DNA of 64,000 bases from Falsiroseomonas oleicola (GTDB lineage Bacteria > Pseudomonadota > Alphaproteobacteria > Acetobacterales > Acetobacteraceae). Position 1 is the stretch's first letter. The number at the start of each line of letters is the position of its first letter. This document shows positions 7,948 through 16,629 of this stretch, one piece after another. The stretch covers positions 1-64,000 of the forward strand of contig NZ_JAERQM010000007.1 of the NCBI RefSeq assembly GCF_019029495.1. Direction: 5' to 3'. The notes below the pieces were generated by a model that saw only the letters and a list, made by a program, of their open reading frames with translations, had not been told where the DNA came from and did no database searches. A program made the translations under genes and the position numbers.

Positions 7948-8781
7948 ATGGAGTACCCCTTCGCCCTGGGCCGTCGCGGCCTGCTCGCGCTGCTGCCGCT
8001 GTCGCCTGTGCTGGCCGGGGCGGAGGCCCCGCTGCGGATCGGCGGCACCGGCATGGCGCTGGTCATCACCCGGCGCCTGCTCGACCTGTATCGTGGAGCG
8101 GAGAATGGGCCGGGTGTCGTCGTGCTCGACAGTCTCGGCACCTCCGGCGGGCTGGCGGCGCTGCGCAGCGGGCTGGTCGATATCGCGCTGTCCTCCCGCA
8201 TGCCGCGGCCGGAGGAGCAGGCCATGGGGCTGGTGGCCCAGCCGCTCGCACGCACCCCTGTCGCCTTTGCCACGCGTCATGACACGCCGGTCGAGGGGCT
8301 GAGCCAGGCGGAGGCGGTCGCCATTCTGTCGGGCGATACAGCCGACTGGCCGCGCGGTGGACAGGTCCGGCTGGTGCTGCGCGACCGCAGCGAGACGGAT
8401 TGGGCCGTGATGGCCACCGCCAGCCCGGCCATGGCCGAGGTGATGCAGCGGGCGCTGAACCGACCTGGCCTCGCCTTGGCCGTGTCGGACCAGGAGAATG
8501 CCGAGCTGCTGGAACAGCTTCCCGGTTCTTTCGGCCTGACCACGCTGGGCCAGACACGCGCCGAGCACCGCCAGCTGCGTCTGCTGGCGCTGGATGGCGT
8601 CCCCCCGGGGTTGGAGGCCATGGCCGCAGGCAGCTATCGCTTCGCGCGTGGCATCTTCGCCGTGACCCGCAGCGATGCACCACCCCTCGTGCAGGCCGTG
8701 CTGCGCTTCCTCGGCACGCCGCAGGCCCAGCGCAGGCTGCGCGATTCCGGCTTCCTGCCCGTGACGGAGCATGCGGCATGA
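7948..8781 (+). CDS. PstS-like periplasmic ligand-binding protein
   Basis: Protein of 277 aa with a probable export signal (residues 1-25, GRRGLLALLPLSPVLAGAEA). A phosphate-binding-protein-like fold follows: LRIGGTGMAL near the start, the GTSGGLAALRSGLVDIALSSR segment that resembles the PstS ligand loop, and a C-terminal FLGTPQAQRRLRDSGFLP. No Pst permease or ATPase is nearby. It lies 38 bases after bphO, and its stop overlaps the start of the GGDEF/EAL gene by 4 bases. It therefore probably acts as a ligand sensor or partner for that membrane enzyme, not in import. The ligand (phosphate or another oxyanion) cannot be read from the sequence. Confidence 0.7.
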   Translation: MEYPFALGRRGLLALLPLSPVLAGAEAPLRIGGTGMALVITRRLLDLYRGAENGPGVVVLDSLGTSGGLAALRSGLVDIALSSRMPRPEEQAMGLVAQPLARTPVAFATRHDTPVEGLSQAEAVAILSGDTADWPRGGQVRLVLRDRSETDWAVMATASPAMAEVMQRALNRPGLALAVSDQENAELLEQLPGSFGLTTLGQTRAEHRQLRLLALDGVPPGLEAMAAGSYRFARGIFAVTRSDAPPLVQAVLRFLGTPQAQRRLRDSGFLPVTEHAA

Positions 8782-10646
8782 GCAGGCTGGGGGAGAGGGC
8801 GATGCCGGACGCTCGGCCGGGCGAGGCCAGCGCGGCGGATGCCGAAGCGGCGCTGGCGCGGGTTGTCAGCGGCTTCGCCGCCACCATTGCCCTGCTGTTG
8901 GCGCTCGCGGTGCCCGCGATGCATGCCTGGTCCGCCTGGCGGGAGGAAAACGCGGCGATGCGGGCGGAAGTCCGCGTCATCGCGCATGGCATCACCCAGA
9001 TGGCCACCCGCATGCCCGATCTGTGGATCTATCAGGACGCCCGGCTGCGCGGCCTGCTGCATGCGGGCGATGGCACCGATTCCAGCCTCTGGGTGCAGGA
9101 CCTGGACGGGAAGGTCCGGGCGCAGGTGGTGATGGACCTGGCCTGGCCGCGGCAACAGCTGCGGGAGCCGGTCTATGACAGCGGCACGGTGGTGGGCGCC
9201 GCGGTGATCGAGCGCTCCCTCCGGCCAATGCTGTGGCGCACCGCCGTGGTGGCGGTGCTGGCGCTGCTGGCGGCGGCCGGCGCCTATGCCGCGCTGCGGA
9301 TGCTGCCCCTGCGCATGCTGCAACGGGCGATCGGCCGCGCCACCTATCTGGCGACGCATGACCAGCTCACCGGCCTGCCCAACCGCCGGCTGTTCCATGA
9401 CCGGCTGGCCCAGGCCGCGCTGCGCGCCAGCCGCTACGGCACCGGCTTCGCCGTGCTGGCGCTCGACCTCGATCGGTTCAAGGAGGTGAACGACACGCTG
9501 GGCCATGCGGCGGGCGACGAGCTGCTGCGCCAGGTGGCGAATGCGCTGGGCGCCACGCTGCGCGACAGCGACACGCTGGCGCGCCTCGGCGGCGACGAAT
9601 TCGCCATCATCCAAAGCAATGCCGAACAGCCGCGCTCGGCGGAGGCGCTGGCGGCGCGGCTGGTGGAACGGCTGTCGCTGCCTTTCGAACTGCATGGCAA
9701 CCTGGCGCATATCGGCACCAGCATCGGCATCGCGCTGAGCGGCCCGGTGGCGGAGGGTGCGGAGACGGTCGCCGGGGAACAGGTGCTGCACGACGCCGAC
9801 ACGGCGCTGTATCGCGCCAAGGCCGAGGGCCGCAGCACCTACCGCTTCTTCTCCGCCGAGATGAACCAGGCGCTTCAGGAACGGCGGGAGATGGAGCGCG
9901 ACCTGCGGGAGGCCGTGGCCGGCGGCCAGTTGCGTCTGCACTACCAGCCGCAGGTGGATCTGGCGACGCAGCGCGTGGTGGGGCTGGAGGCGCTGCTGCG
10001 CTGGGCGCATCCCCGGCGCGGCCTGGTGATGCCCGACCGCTTCATCGCCTTGGCGGATGAAGTCGGCCTGCTGAACCGCATCGGCGAATGGGTGCTGCTG
10101 GAAGCCTGTGCCACGGCCAAGCGCTGGCCGGGGCAGCGCATGGCGGTGAACATCTCCGCCAACCACTTCCAGAGCAACGACTTCCTGCGCGCGGTGCGCC
10201 ATGCGCTGGAGACGACGGGGCTGGATCCGGAGCGGCTGGAGATCGAGATCACCGAGGGCGTGCTGCTGACCGACACCGACCGCACCCTGGCGACGCTCGG
10301 CGCGCTGCGGGAGATGGGTGTCTCCGTCGCCATGGATGATTTCGGCACCGGCTATTCCTCGCTCGGCTATCTGCACAAGTTCCGCTTCGACAAGATCAAG
10401 ATCGACCGCAGCTTCGTGCACAGCCTGTCGAACGACCCGCAATCCATGGCCATCATCCGCGCCGTCATCGCCATCACCCAGGCGCTCGGCCTGCGCTGCA
10501 ATGCGGAGGGTGTGGAAAGCGCCGCACAGGCCGCGATGCTGCGGGCGGAAGGCTGCACGGAAGCGCAGGGCTGGCTCTATGGCCGGGCGGTGCCGGAATA
10601 TGAGCTGCATGTGCTGATCGGCGCCACCCAGGACCGCGCCGCCTGA
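8778..10646 (+). CDS. Membrane diguanylate cyclase/phosphodiesterase (GGDEF-EAL)
   Basis: Makes and/or breaks cyclic di-GMP. The 622-aa protein has a membrane segment at about 29-50, a periplasmic stretch of about 100 residues and a second segment at about 153-172. The GGDEF domain follows, with the intact signature GGDEF at 271-275 and an RDSD inhibitory site at 262-265. The EAL domain (EALLRW at 404-409, DDFGTGYSSLGYL at 520-532, KIDRSFV at 541-547) keeps its catalytic motifs, so both activities look possible. The start is fixed by the ATGA overlap with the PstS-like gene, which suggests that the two proteins work together across the inner membrane. Confidence 0.88.
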   Translation: MSRLGERAMPDARPGEASAADAEAALARVVSGFAATIALLLALAVPAMHAWSAWREENAAMRAEVRVIAHGITQMATRMPDLWIYQDARLRGLLHAGDGTDSSLWVQDLDGKVRAQVVMDLAWPRQQLREPVYDSGTVVGAAVIERSLRPMLWRTAVVAVLALLAAAGAYAALRMLPLRMLQRAIGRATYLATHDQLTGLPNRRLFHDRLAQAALRASRYGTGFAVLALDLDRFKEVNDTLGHAAGDELLRQVANALGATLRDSDTLARLGGDEFAIIQSNAEQPRSAEALAARLVERLSLPFELHGNLAHIGTSIGIALSGPVAEGAETVAGEQVLHDADTALYRAKAEGRSTYRFFSAEMNQALQERREMERDLREAVAGGQLRLHYQPQVDLATQRVVGLEALLRWAHPRRGLVMPDRFIALADEVGLLNRIGEWVLLEACATAKRWPGQRMAVNISANHFQSNDFLRAVRHALETTGLDPERLEIEITEGVLLTDTDRTLATLGALREMGVSVAMDDFGTGYSSLGYLHKFRFDKIKIDRSFVHSLSNDPQSMAIIRAVIAITQALGLRCNAEGVESAAQAAMLRAEGCTEAQGWLYGRAVPEYELHVLIGATQDRAA

Positions 10647-10673
10647 GCGCTGTGCCCAGGCGGCGGGCGGGCC

Positions 10674-11396
10674 TCAGATTCCGCCGTAGTTTGCCCGCGT
10701 GATCCAGTAGTCCCAGGCGCGGGCCAGCGGCATGTCGGAGAGCAGCATGGCTGCGGTCTTCTCCACCTCGCCCGGGGTCAGATAGTCCGGCGCGCCATGC
10801 GGGATGCTGGCCAGAACCATCTCCGCATTGTGCTTCATGTAGACGGCGGTGAAGACGGCGGCGCGCAGGTTCACCCCGACATTGCAGGCGCCATGGCCGC
10901 GCAGCATGACGCTGCGGTTGGCGCCCAGCGCGCGGGCCAGGGAATGGCCGCGTGGCAGGTCGTCGATCAGCATGTTGGTGTCGCCGAATTCCGGCTGGCT
11001 GTCCCAGAGCGGCACGTCGGAGCCCATGACGCTACCCATGTGGAAGATCGGCTTCAGGGTCAGCGTGCGGACCACGGTGAAGGGGATGACGCTGCGCGCA
11101 TGGTGGTGGACCACGGACATCACATCCGGCCGCGCCATGAAGATGGCGGAATGCAGCGCGCGTTCGGAATACATGCGCCGCCCGTTCTGCGCGACCGGCG
11201 TGCCGTCCAGCTCGAATTCCATGATGTCATCCGCCGTCACCGCCACCGGGCTGCGGCTGCGCGACAGGAAGTAGCGGTCGGCGCGTTCCGGATGGCGCAG
11301 CGAGACATGGCCGAAATCGTCGATCACATCCTCCCGCGCCAGAATCCGGTTGGCGAGCACCAGCTCGCGGATCGCATGCGCCACGGCGTCGCTCAT
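10674..11396 (-). CDS. Class II aldolase/adducin-family protein
   Basis: Metal-dependent lyase or decarboxylase of 240 aa. Family signs are FGHVSLRHP near the start, the metal-binding VVHHHARSVIPF block around residue 98, and MLRGHGACNVG around residue 165. Members include fuculose-phosphate aldolase, ribulose-phosphate epimerase and decarboxylases of dihydroxy-aromatic acids. The operon partner is an aromatic-ring hydroxylase, so an aromatic or gentisate-type substrate is more likely than a sugar phosphate, but this is inference. The start at 11396 gives a 4-base overlap with the hydroxylase; an in-frame ATG at 11447 would run deep into that gene. Confidence 0.78.
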   Translation of the reverse strand: MSDAVAHAIRELVLANRILAREDVIDDFGHVSLRHPERADRYFLSRSRSPVAVTADDIMEFELDGTPVAQNGRRMYSERALHSAIFMARPDVMSVVHHHARSVIPFTVVRTLTLKPIFHMGSVMGSDVPLWDSQPEFGDTNMLIDDLPRGHSLARALGANRSVMLRGHGACNVGVNLRAAVFTAVYMKHNAEMVLASIPHGAPDYLTPGEVEKTAAMLLSDMPLARAWDYWITRANYGGI

Positions 11397-12577
11397 CTCG
11401 TTTCCTCCTGTGACCCGCCATAGAGCCAGGCGAGCATGTCCTGCCAATCGGTCTGCGTCTTCGCGGCCATGATGCTGTTGCGCAGCGCCGCATGCGGCCC
11501 GGCCGGGTGGTAGATGTGGTCGCCCACGGCGCGGGACTGCAATTGCACCCGCGCCGTGCGCAGCAGCCGCGCATCGCGATAGGCGGCCAGCGCCGGCGCC
11601 ACATCGCCGTCATGCGCATGCATCATCTGGGCGAGGCACACCGCATCCTCCATCGCCATGCAGGCGCCCTGCGCCAGGTATTGCAGCGTGGGATGCGCGG
11701 CATCGCCGAGTAAAGCCACGCGATCCTGCACCCAGTTCGAGACCGGGTCGCGGTCGCAGAGCACCCAGAGCTTCCAGTCGCGGCCCTGATGGATGATCGA
11801 CCGGGCGAGGGGGTGCACATGCTCGAAGCCCGCAAAAACCTCCCCGGCGGAGACCGGCTTGCCCGCGACGGGCTCGGGCGCGTCGTTGTGGCAGGTGACG
11901 ACCAGGTTGAAGGAAGCCCAGCCCTGCAAGGGGTAATGCACGATATGGCACTTTGGGCCGGCCCAGAGCGTCGCCGCGTTCCAGCGCAGCGATTCCGGCA
12001 TCTGCTCGGTCGGGATCACGCTGCGATAGGTGGTGTGGCCGGAAACGCGCGGCGCGCCATCCCCCACCAATTGCCGGCGCACCTTGGACCATAGCCCATC
12101 CGCGCCGATCAGCGCCCGCCCGCGCAGCCTTTCGCCATTGGCAAGATGCGCGGTGACGCCGCCGCCATCCTGCTCATACCCGACAACCTCCGCCGAGGTG
12201 CGCAGCGTGATGGAATCGCTGCCGCGGCAGCCTGCCAAAAAAACGGCGTGCAGGTCGCCGCGGTGGATGACGGCATAGGGGGCGCCGAAGCGACTGCGAA
12301 AGGCCTCGCCGAGGTCGATATGGCAGATCTCCTCCGCCGTCAGCGCATCCATCAGCCGCAGCTTGTCCACATGGATCGCCATGGCCCGCGCGGTCTCGCC
12401 GATGCCGAGCCAGTCGAAGGCGTGGAAGGCATTGGGGCCGAGCTGGATGCCGGCGCCGACCTCCCCCATCGCCACCGCCTTCTCCAGCACCGTCACGCCA
12501 AAACCCTGCCGGGCCAAAGCAAGCGCGGTGGCCAGCCCGCCGATGCCGCCGCCGGCGACCAGGATCGGCTCGCTCAT
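11393..12577 (-). CDS. FAD-dependent aromatic hydroxylase, 3-hydroxybenzoate 6-hydroxylase-like
   Basis: Flavoprotein monooxygenase of 394 aa that uses NAD(P)H and oxygen to hydroxylate an aromatic acid. It shows the FAD fold ILVAGGGIGGLATALALA at the start, the middle GADGLWSKVRRQL (DG motif) and the C-terminal VALLGDAAHPTLQYLAQGACMAMEDA. The strings EVGAGIQLGPNAFHAF and RWNAATLWAGPKCHIVHYPL are those I associate with 3-hydroxybenzoate 6-hydroxylase, which makes gentisate. Salicylate hydroxylase is the main alternative. It overlaps the genes on both sides by 4 bases. No gentisate dioxygenase lies in the window. Confidence 0.8.
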   Translation of the reverse strand: MSEPILVAGGGIGGLATALALARQGFGVTVLEKAVAMGEVGAGIQLGPNAFHAFDWLGIGETARAMAIHVDKLRLMDALTAEEICHIDLGEAFRSRFGAPYAVIHRGDLHAVFLAGCRGSDSITLRTSAEVVGYEQDGGGVTAHLANGERLRGRALIGADGLWSKVRRQLVGDGAPRVSGHTTYRSVIPTEQMPESLRWNAATLWAGPKCHIVHYPLQGWASFNLVVTCHNDAPEPVAGKPVSAGEVFAGFEHVHPLARSIIHQGRDWKLWVLCDRDPVSNWVQDRVALLGDAAHPTLQYLAQGACMAMEDAVCLAQMMHAHDGDVAPALAAYRDARLLRTARVQLQSRAVGDHIYHPAGPHAALRNSIMAAKTQTDWQDMLAWLYGGSQEETR

Positions 12578-13536
12578 TCAGGCTTGATTCCGGCGGCCTC
12601 GGCGATGCGCGCGTTCTTCGCATCCTCCGTCGCGATGAAGGCGGCGAAGTTCTGGGGGGTGTCGGTGGTGAAGGCCTCGGCGCCCATCGCCGTCAGCCGC
12701 TGCGCGATCTCCGTCTCCCGCCCGATGGCGTTGAGGTGTTGTGCCAGGGTTGCCGCCGCATCGGGCGAGAAGCCGCGCGGCCCCCAGACAGCGTACCAGA
12801 GAAGAAAATGCAGGCCCGGCAGCCCGGCTTCGTCGACGCTCGGCACATCGGGCATGGCGGCGCTGCGGGTGGGGGAGACGACGGCGAAGGCGCGCAGCCG
12901 GCCGGCCTGGACCAGCGGCTGGGCGGAGAGCAGGGGCGCCACCATCAAGGCCACATTGCCGGCGACCACATCGTTGATGGCCGGCGCGGTGCCCCGGTAA
13001 TGCGCCACCACGGCTTCATCGGCCCCGACGCGGCGCTTCAACCCCTCCGCCGCCAGATGCGCCATGGACCCGGCGCCGGAGGTGGAGATGGTGTAGTCGC
13101 GCGGCGCCGCCTTCATCCGTTCGGCAAGCTGGGCCAGGGTGGTGGCGCGGCTGGCCTCCGGATGGCCGACGATGACCAGGGGCGCGGTGGCCAGCCGGGC
13201 GATGGGCGTGAAATCGGCGATCGGGTCGTAGGTCAGGCCGGGGACGACGCGGCGGCCCATCAGGTGGATATCGGCATTGACCAGGAAGGTGGCGCCATCC
13301 GGCGTGCTGCGGGCGACCTCCGCCGCGCCGATGGTGTTGTTGCCGCCGGCGCGGTTCTCCACCACCCAGCCCGCCCCGCCGCGCGCCGTCAGGCGCTGGG
13401 CGTAGAGCCGGCCGATGACGTCGATGGCACCCCCCGGTGGCGCCGGCACCACCAGCCGCACGGGGCGGCCCTGGGCGCGCGAAGGTCGCGCCAGCCCTGC
13501 CATGGCGGCGGCAGCCAGTATCGTCCTGCGATTCAT
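12574..13536 (-). CDS. Bug/TctC-family periplasmic solute-binding protein
   Basis: Receptor of 320 aa for a carboxylate, of the tripartite tricarboxylate transporter class. A signal peptide with a twin-arginine-like start (NRRTILAAAAMAG) ends in SRAQG. It is followed by VRLVVPAPPGGAIDVIGR and VVENRAGGNNTIGAAEVARSTPDG, both diagnostic of Bug proteins. It heads the operon with the aromatic hydroxylase and aldolase, which suggests an aromatic or hydroxy-acid ligand. No tctA/tctB accompanies it, so it would have to share a membrane component or act in sensing. Confidence 0.88.
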   Translation of the reverse strand: MNRRTILAAAAMAGLARPSRAQGRPVRLVVPAPPGGAIDVIGRLYAQRLTARGGAGWVVENRAGGNNTIGAAEVARSTPDGATFLVNADIHLMGRRVVPGLTYDPIADFTPIARLATAPLVIVGHPEASRATTLAQLAERMKAAPRDYTISTSGAGSMAHLAAEGLKRRVGADEAVVAHYRGTAPAINDVVAGNVALMVAPLLSAQPLVQAGRLRAFAVVSPTRSAAMPDVPSVDEAGLPGLHFLLWYAVWGPRGFSPDAAATLAQHLNAIGRETEIAQRLTAMGAEAFTTDTPQNFAAFIATEDAKNARIAEAAGIKPE

Positions 13537-13587
13537 GGTGTTTGTTTCCTGCCCTGTGGCGGCAGGATCGCGCGCTGGCTGGCGCTG

Positions 13588-13878
13588 TCAATCGTCCCTG
13601 ACGGCAGCCTCCCGCAGCCAGGCCGCCAGCTCCGCCCGCCGGTCGCCGGGCAGGGCGCGTTCCAGATGCAGCGTCACATGGCCGGGGCGGCGGTCGGGCG
13701 GTACGCGGCAGGCATGGGTCCAGACCTCCCCGCCCCGCCGGTGCAGCACGACATACAGAAGGCAGGGCCGACACCGCCCGGCGCGGTCGCGCCACTGCGC
13801 GGTGCCGACGAATTCCGCCTGGTCGTCAGGCCCGAGAAACAGGGAAAAATCCGGGCGGTCGCCCGTGCTGTCCAGCAT
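13588..13878 (-). CDS. Small hypothetical cytoplasmic protein
   Basis: Protein of 96 aa starting MLDSTGDRPDFSLFLGPDDQ. The start at 13878 is supported by GGAGG 5 bases upstream; the frame stays open further upstream, but that part is unlike coding sequence. It contains GTAQWRDRAGRCRPCLLYVVLHRRG and an acidic/basic C-terminal helix. There is no signal peptide or membrane segment. I do not recognise a family. The 263 bases upstream (13879-14141) hold no other gene that I can support. Confidence 0.5.
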   Translation of the reverse strand: MLDSTGDRPDFSLFLGPDDQAEFVGTAQWRDRAGRCRPCLLYVVLHRRGGEVWTHACRVPPDRRPGHVTLHLERALPGDRRAELAAWLREAAVRDD

Positions 13879-14141
13879 GCCGTCCTCCACAAACCACGGA
13901 CCGACGGCGGCGCTGCCCGAATAATTGCCGGAACGGCCGCATCCCTCCGGAATGGAGGCGCCACCTTGCCCGGGAAGGCAGGTTGGCGTTGGGCGTCGGC
14001 CCAACTCTTGATGCAGATGCGAAGATAGCAAACCGATGTGGATGCAGGCAAGGCGCTCAGGACCGGCCACATGCCCAGCGCCAATTCCCAAAAATAGATG
14101 AGGGGTCCGGGGAGAATACCTTCTCCCCGGCCTTGCCTCGG

Positions 14142-14486
14142 TCAGCCGACTTCCAGCAGCTCCACGTCAAAAACCAGCGTGGCATTCGGCGGAATCACGC
14201 CCCCGGCGCCGCGCGCCCCATAGCCGAATTCCGGCGGGATGGTCAGGGTGCGGTGGCCGCCCACCTTCATGCCCTGCACGCCGCGGTCCCAGCCCGCGAT
14301 CACCTGGCCGGCACCCAGCTTGAAGCGGAAGGCCTCGCCCCGGTCGCGGGAGCTGTCGAACTTCCGGCCCTTCTTGTCCGCCGCCGAGGCGTCGAACAGC
14401 CAGCCCGTGTAGTGCACCGCGACCGGCTTGCCGGAGACGGCGAGCGCCCCTTCGCCAACGGTCGAATCAATCATGGCCACGCCCAT
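14142..14486 (-). CDS. FKBP-type peptidyl-prolyl cis-trans isomerase
   Basis: Folding helper of 114 aa that isomerises X-Pro bonds. The single FKBP domain is complete: [59 protein letters not shown] and [16 protein letters not shown]. Binding-pocket residues (Y, F, D, V-I, W, Y, F) are in their usual places. There is no signal peptide, so it acts in the cytoplasm. It begins 3 bases after the DUF3830 gene ends and forms a two-gene operon with it. Confidence 0.92.
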   Translation of the reverse strand: MGVAMIDSTVGEGALAVSGKPVAVHYTGWLFDASAADKKGRKFDSSRDRGEAFRFKLGAGQVIAGWDRGVQGMKVGGHRTLTIPPEFGYGARGAGGVIPPNATLVFDVELLEVG

Positions 14487-14489
14487 GGT

Positions 14490-14903
14490 TCAGCCTTTCC
14501 TGAAGGTGATGTTCTTGGCGCCGTCCCAGAGGACGGACCGCCCGATCTTCGCCAGACGGTCGAGCCCGTCGGTGATGGTGAGGAAGTGGTTGCCCGCCAA
14601 CTGCCCGGCCTTGGAGGAGAAGCAGCAGGGGCCGTAGGCCAGCAGAATCTCGGTCTCGCTGACCCCGCCCGGATAGACGATGACATGGCCCGGCGCCGGG
14701 TGGCTGGTGGCATTCTCATGCCCGATGCCCAGGTCGCGCTCTCCCATCGGGATCCAGCAGGCCTCGCCGGACCAGCGCACATGGATGATGCGGTCGCTGA
14801 AGGGCAGCAGTTCCCGGAACCGGGCGACGGTCTTCGGCGCGTCCTGCGCCTCGAAGCGGGCCGGGAAGACGTCCCCCGCGATCTCGATCTCGATGTCCGT
14901 CAC
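14490..14903 (-). CDS. DUF3830 (cyclophilin-like fold) protein
   Basis: Protein of 137 aa of the DUF3830 family, recognised from FRELLPFSDRIIHVRWSGEACWIPMG, HPAPGHVIVYPGG and SETEILLAYGPCCFSSKAG. The fold is reported as cyclophilin-like, but no enzymatic activity is established. It is cytoplasmic and is followed after 3 bases by an FKBP isomerase. DUF3830 genes often sit near hydantoin/allophanate or small-molecule hydrolase genes, but none is adjacent here. Confidence 0.78.
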   Translation of the reverse strand: MTDIEIEIAGDVFPARFEAQDAPKTVARFRELLPFSDRIIHVRWSGEACWIPMGERDLGIGHENATSHPAPGHVIVYPGGVSETEILLAYGPCCFSSKAGQLAGNHFLTITDGLDRLAKIGRSVLWDGAKNITFRKG

Positions 14904-15032
14904 GTTCCGCTGCCTCCGTGCTGCCCGCCCCGCCTACGCGAGCGGCCGGCTCTTGCCAAGCCGGGCGGTGCGAAGGGCGCGCAACCGTCGCGGGTGCCAA
15001 CCGTTCTGATGCCTGAGTGACAGGAGACGCCC

Positions 15033-15953
15033 ATGCTGCTGGCCCGGACCCGCGCCCTGCTTGCCGATACGATCCGGGGCTATATCGCCGACGAGGCGAT
15101 GACCCGCGGCGCGGCGATCGCCTGCTACACCATGTTCTCCCTGGTGCCGCTGCTGGTGGTGGCGGTCGGCATCGCCAGCGTCTTCTTCGGCGAGGCCATC
15201 GTGCAGGGCGCGGTGGATGAGCAACTGGTCGCGCTGGTCGGCCGCCAGGGCGCCACCGCGGTGCAGTCCATGGTGCGCGATGCCGGGGGGCTGGAGGGCA
15301 CCGGCGTGCCGGCCATTGTCGGCCTGGCGGTGCTGATGATCACCGCGAGCGGGGTCTTCGCCGAATTGCAGGGCGCGCTGAACGCCATCTGGAAAACCAC
15401 CGAGCCGTCGATGTCGGTGTCCTATCTGCTGCGCGCCCGGCTGCTCAGCATGGGGCTGGTGGGCGCCACCGGCTTCCTGCTGCTGGTCTCGCTGATCGCC
15501 AGTGCGCTGCTGGCGGCGCTGGGCGCCTGGACCGACATGATGTTCCCCGAATTCGCCCCGGTGCTGCGGGCGATCAACATGGGCGTGTCCTTCCTGCTGA
15601 CCGCGCTGCTGTTCGCCGCGATCTACAAGGTGCTGCCGGACCGGCGCCTGCGCTGGCGCGACGTGGCGGTGGGCGCGCTGGTCACGGCCTTCCTGTTCAC
15701 CATCGGGCGAGTGCTGATTGGCTGGTATCTGGGCGGCAGCGGCGTGGCGGCCCGATACGGTGCGGCCGGGGCGCTGATCGTGGTGCTGCTCTGGGTGTAT
15801 TATTCGGCGCAGGTCTTCCTGCTGGGCGCTGAATTCACCCGGGCCTGGACCGGCCGCATCGGCAGCCGGCGCAAGGCGCCCGTGGGCGGCGTGGTGGAAC
15901 CGCCACCCTCGATCGGCGATGGGCGGGACGAGGTTCCGGTGGCGGAGCGCTGA
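15033..15953 (+). CDS. YihY/BrkB-family inner-membrane protein
   Basis: Polytopic membrane protein of 306 aa with six predicted segments. The family block GAAIACYTMFSLVPLLVVAVGIAS is near residue 30, and LRWRDVAVGALVTAFLFTIGRVLIGWYLG and YGAAGALIVVLLWVYYSAQVFLLGAEFTRAW are in the second half. It was once annotated as ribonuclease BN, which is not supported; its function is unknown. The C-terminal tail is polar. It is monocistronic, with a 129-base gap to the divergent DUF3830 operon. Confidence 0.88.
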   Translation: MLLARTRALLADTIRGYIADEAMTRGAAIACYTMFSLVPLLVVAVGIASVFFGEAIVQGAVDEQLVALVGRQGATAVQSMVRDAGGLEGTGVPAIVGLAVLMITASGVFAELQGALNAIWKTTEPSMSVSYLLRARLLSMGLVGATGFLLLVSLIASALLAALGAWTDMMFPEFAPVLRAINMGVSFLLTALLFAAIYKVLPDRRLRWRDVAVGALVTAFLFTIGRVLIGWYLGGSGVAARYGAAGALIVVLLWVYYSAQVFLLGAEFTRAWTGRIGSRRKAPVGGVVEPPPSIGDGRDEVPVAER

Positions 15954-15968
15954 ACGTCGCTGGCCGCG

Positions 15969-16562
15969 TCACGCAGCTTCCAGGTAGCGCGCCAGCCTCG
16001 CCCGATCGTCGTAGCTGGCCGATTCGCCGAGGAAGACGGAAAAGCGGGGCGTACAGGCGATGCCGTTCTCATCCACCCTGGCGGCCACCAGGAAGCGGCA
16101 TGGGCGGATCAGCGTCCATTGCAGCCCGCCGCCGCCCATCGGGTAATCCACATCGGGTCGCGTATCGGCCCGCGCGATACGGGTCACCGGGACGACCTTC
16201 ACAAGGCGATCCGGCCCGCTGAGCGAGACGCTGGCGAGGCTCCGGACCTTGCATTCGCGAAGATTCGCGGCGCCCATCTCGCGCAGCATCACGTCCTGGA
16301 CATGGGGCCGCTGTTCGTCGAGGTCGGGGGAGGCGGCGGGCAGGCCTTCCCGGCCGCCGGAGCGCAAGGTGAGGCCGGCGAAGATGAAGTCGTCCGGCTG
16401 GAGCTGCTGCTTCAGAAGCAGGATCCACCAGCCGGCCGCGAGGCGCCCGCGGCCAAAGCCGAGGCTGTCTTCCAGCGCCCGGGCGGAGCGGGCACCCACC
16501 CAGCGGTTGGTGGTGATATCGCCCTGGATATGGGCCGGTTCGCCGAGCACCAGATCGGCCAT
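15969..16562 (-). CDS. Hypothetical protein
   Basis: Protein of 197 aa with no signal peptide or membrane segment. It starts MADLVLGEPAHIQGDITTNRWVGARSAR, and the middle contains RSLASVSLSGPDRLVKVVPVTRIARADTRPDVDYPMGGGG. The start at 16562 follows a G-rich stretch; the open frame continues upstream into recR-antisense sequence that does not look coding. I do not recognise a family. It is convergent with the YihY gene and lies downstream of recR on the same strand, so it may be the last gene of the dnaX-ybaB-recR run. Confidence 0.55.
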   Translation of the reverse strand: MADLVLGEPAHIQGDITTNRWVGARSARALEDSLGFGRGRLAAGWWILLLKQQLQPDDFIFAGLTLRSGGREGLPAASPDLDEQRPHVQDVMLREMGAANLRECKVRSLASVSLSGPDRLVKVVPVTRIARADTRPDVDYPMGGGGLQWTLIRPCRFLVAARVDENGIACTPRFSVFLGESASYDDRARLARYLEAA

Positions 16563-16629
16563 GATAGGTCCCCCCCGATGGCCTGACGCTATCGGAGGCC
16601 TGATGGCGGTGCAATCGCAACAGTCCGGC

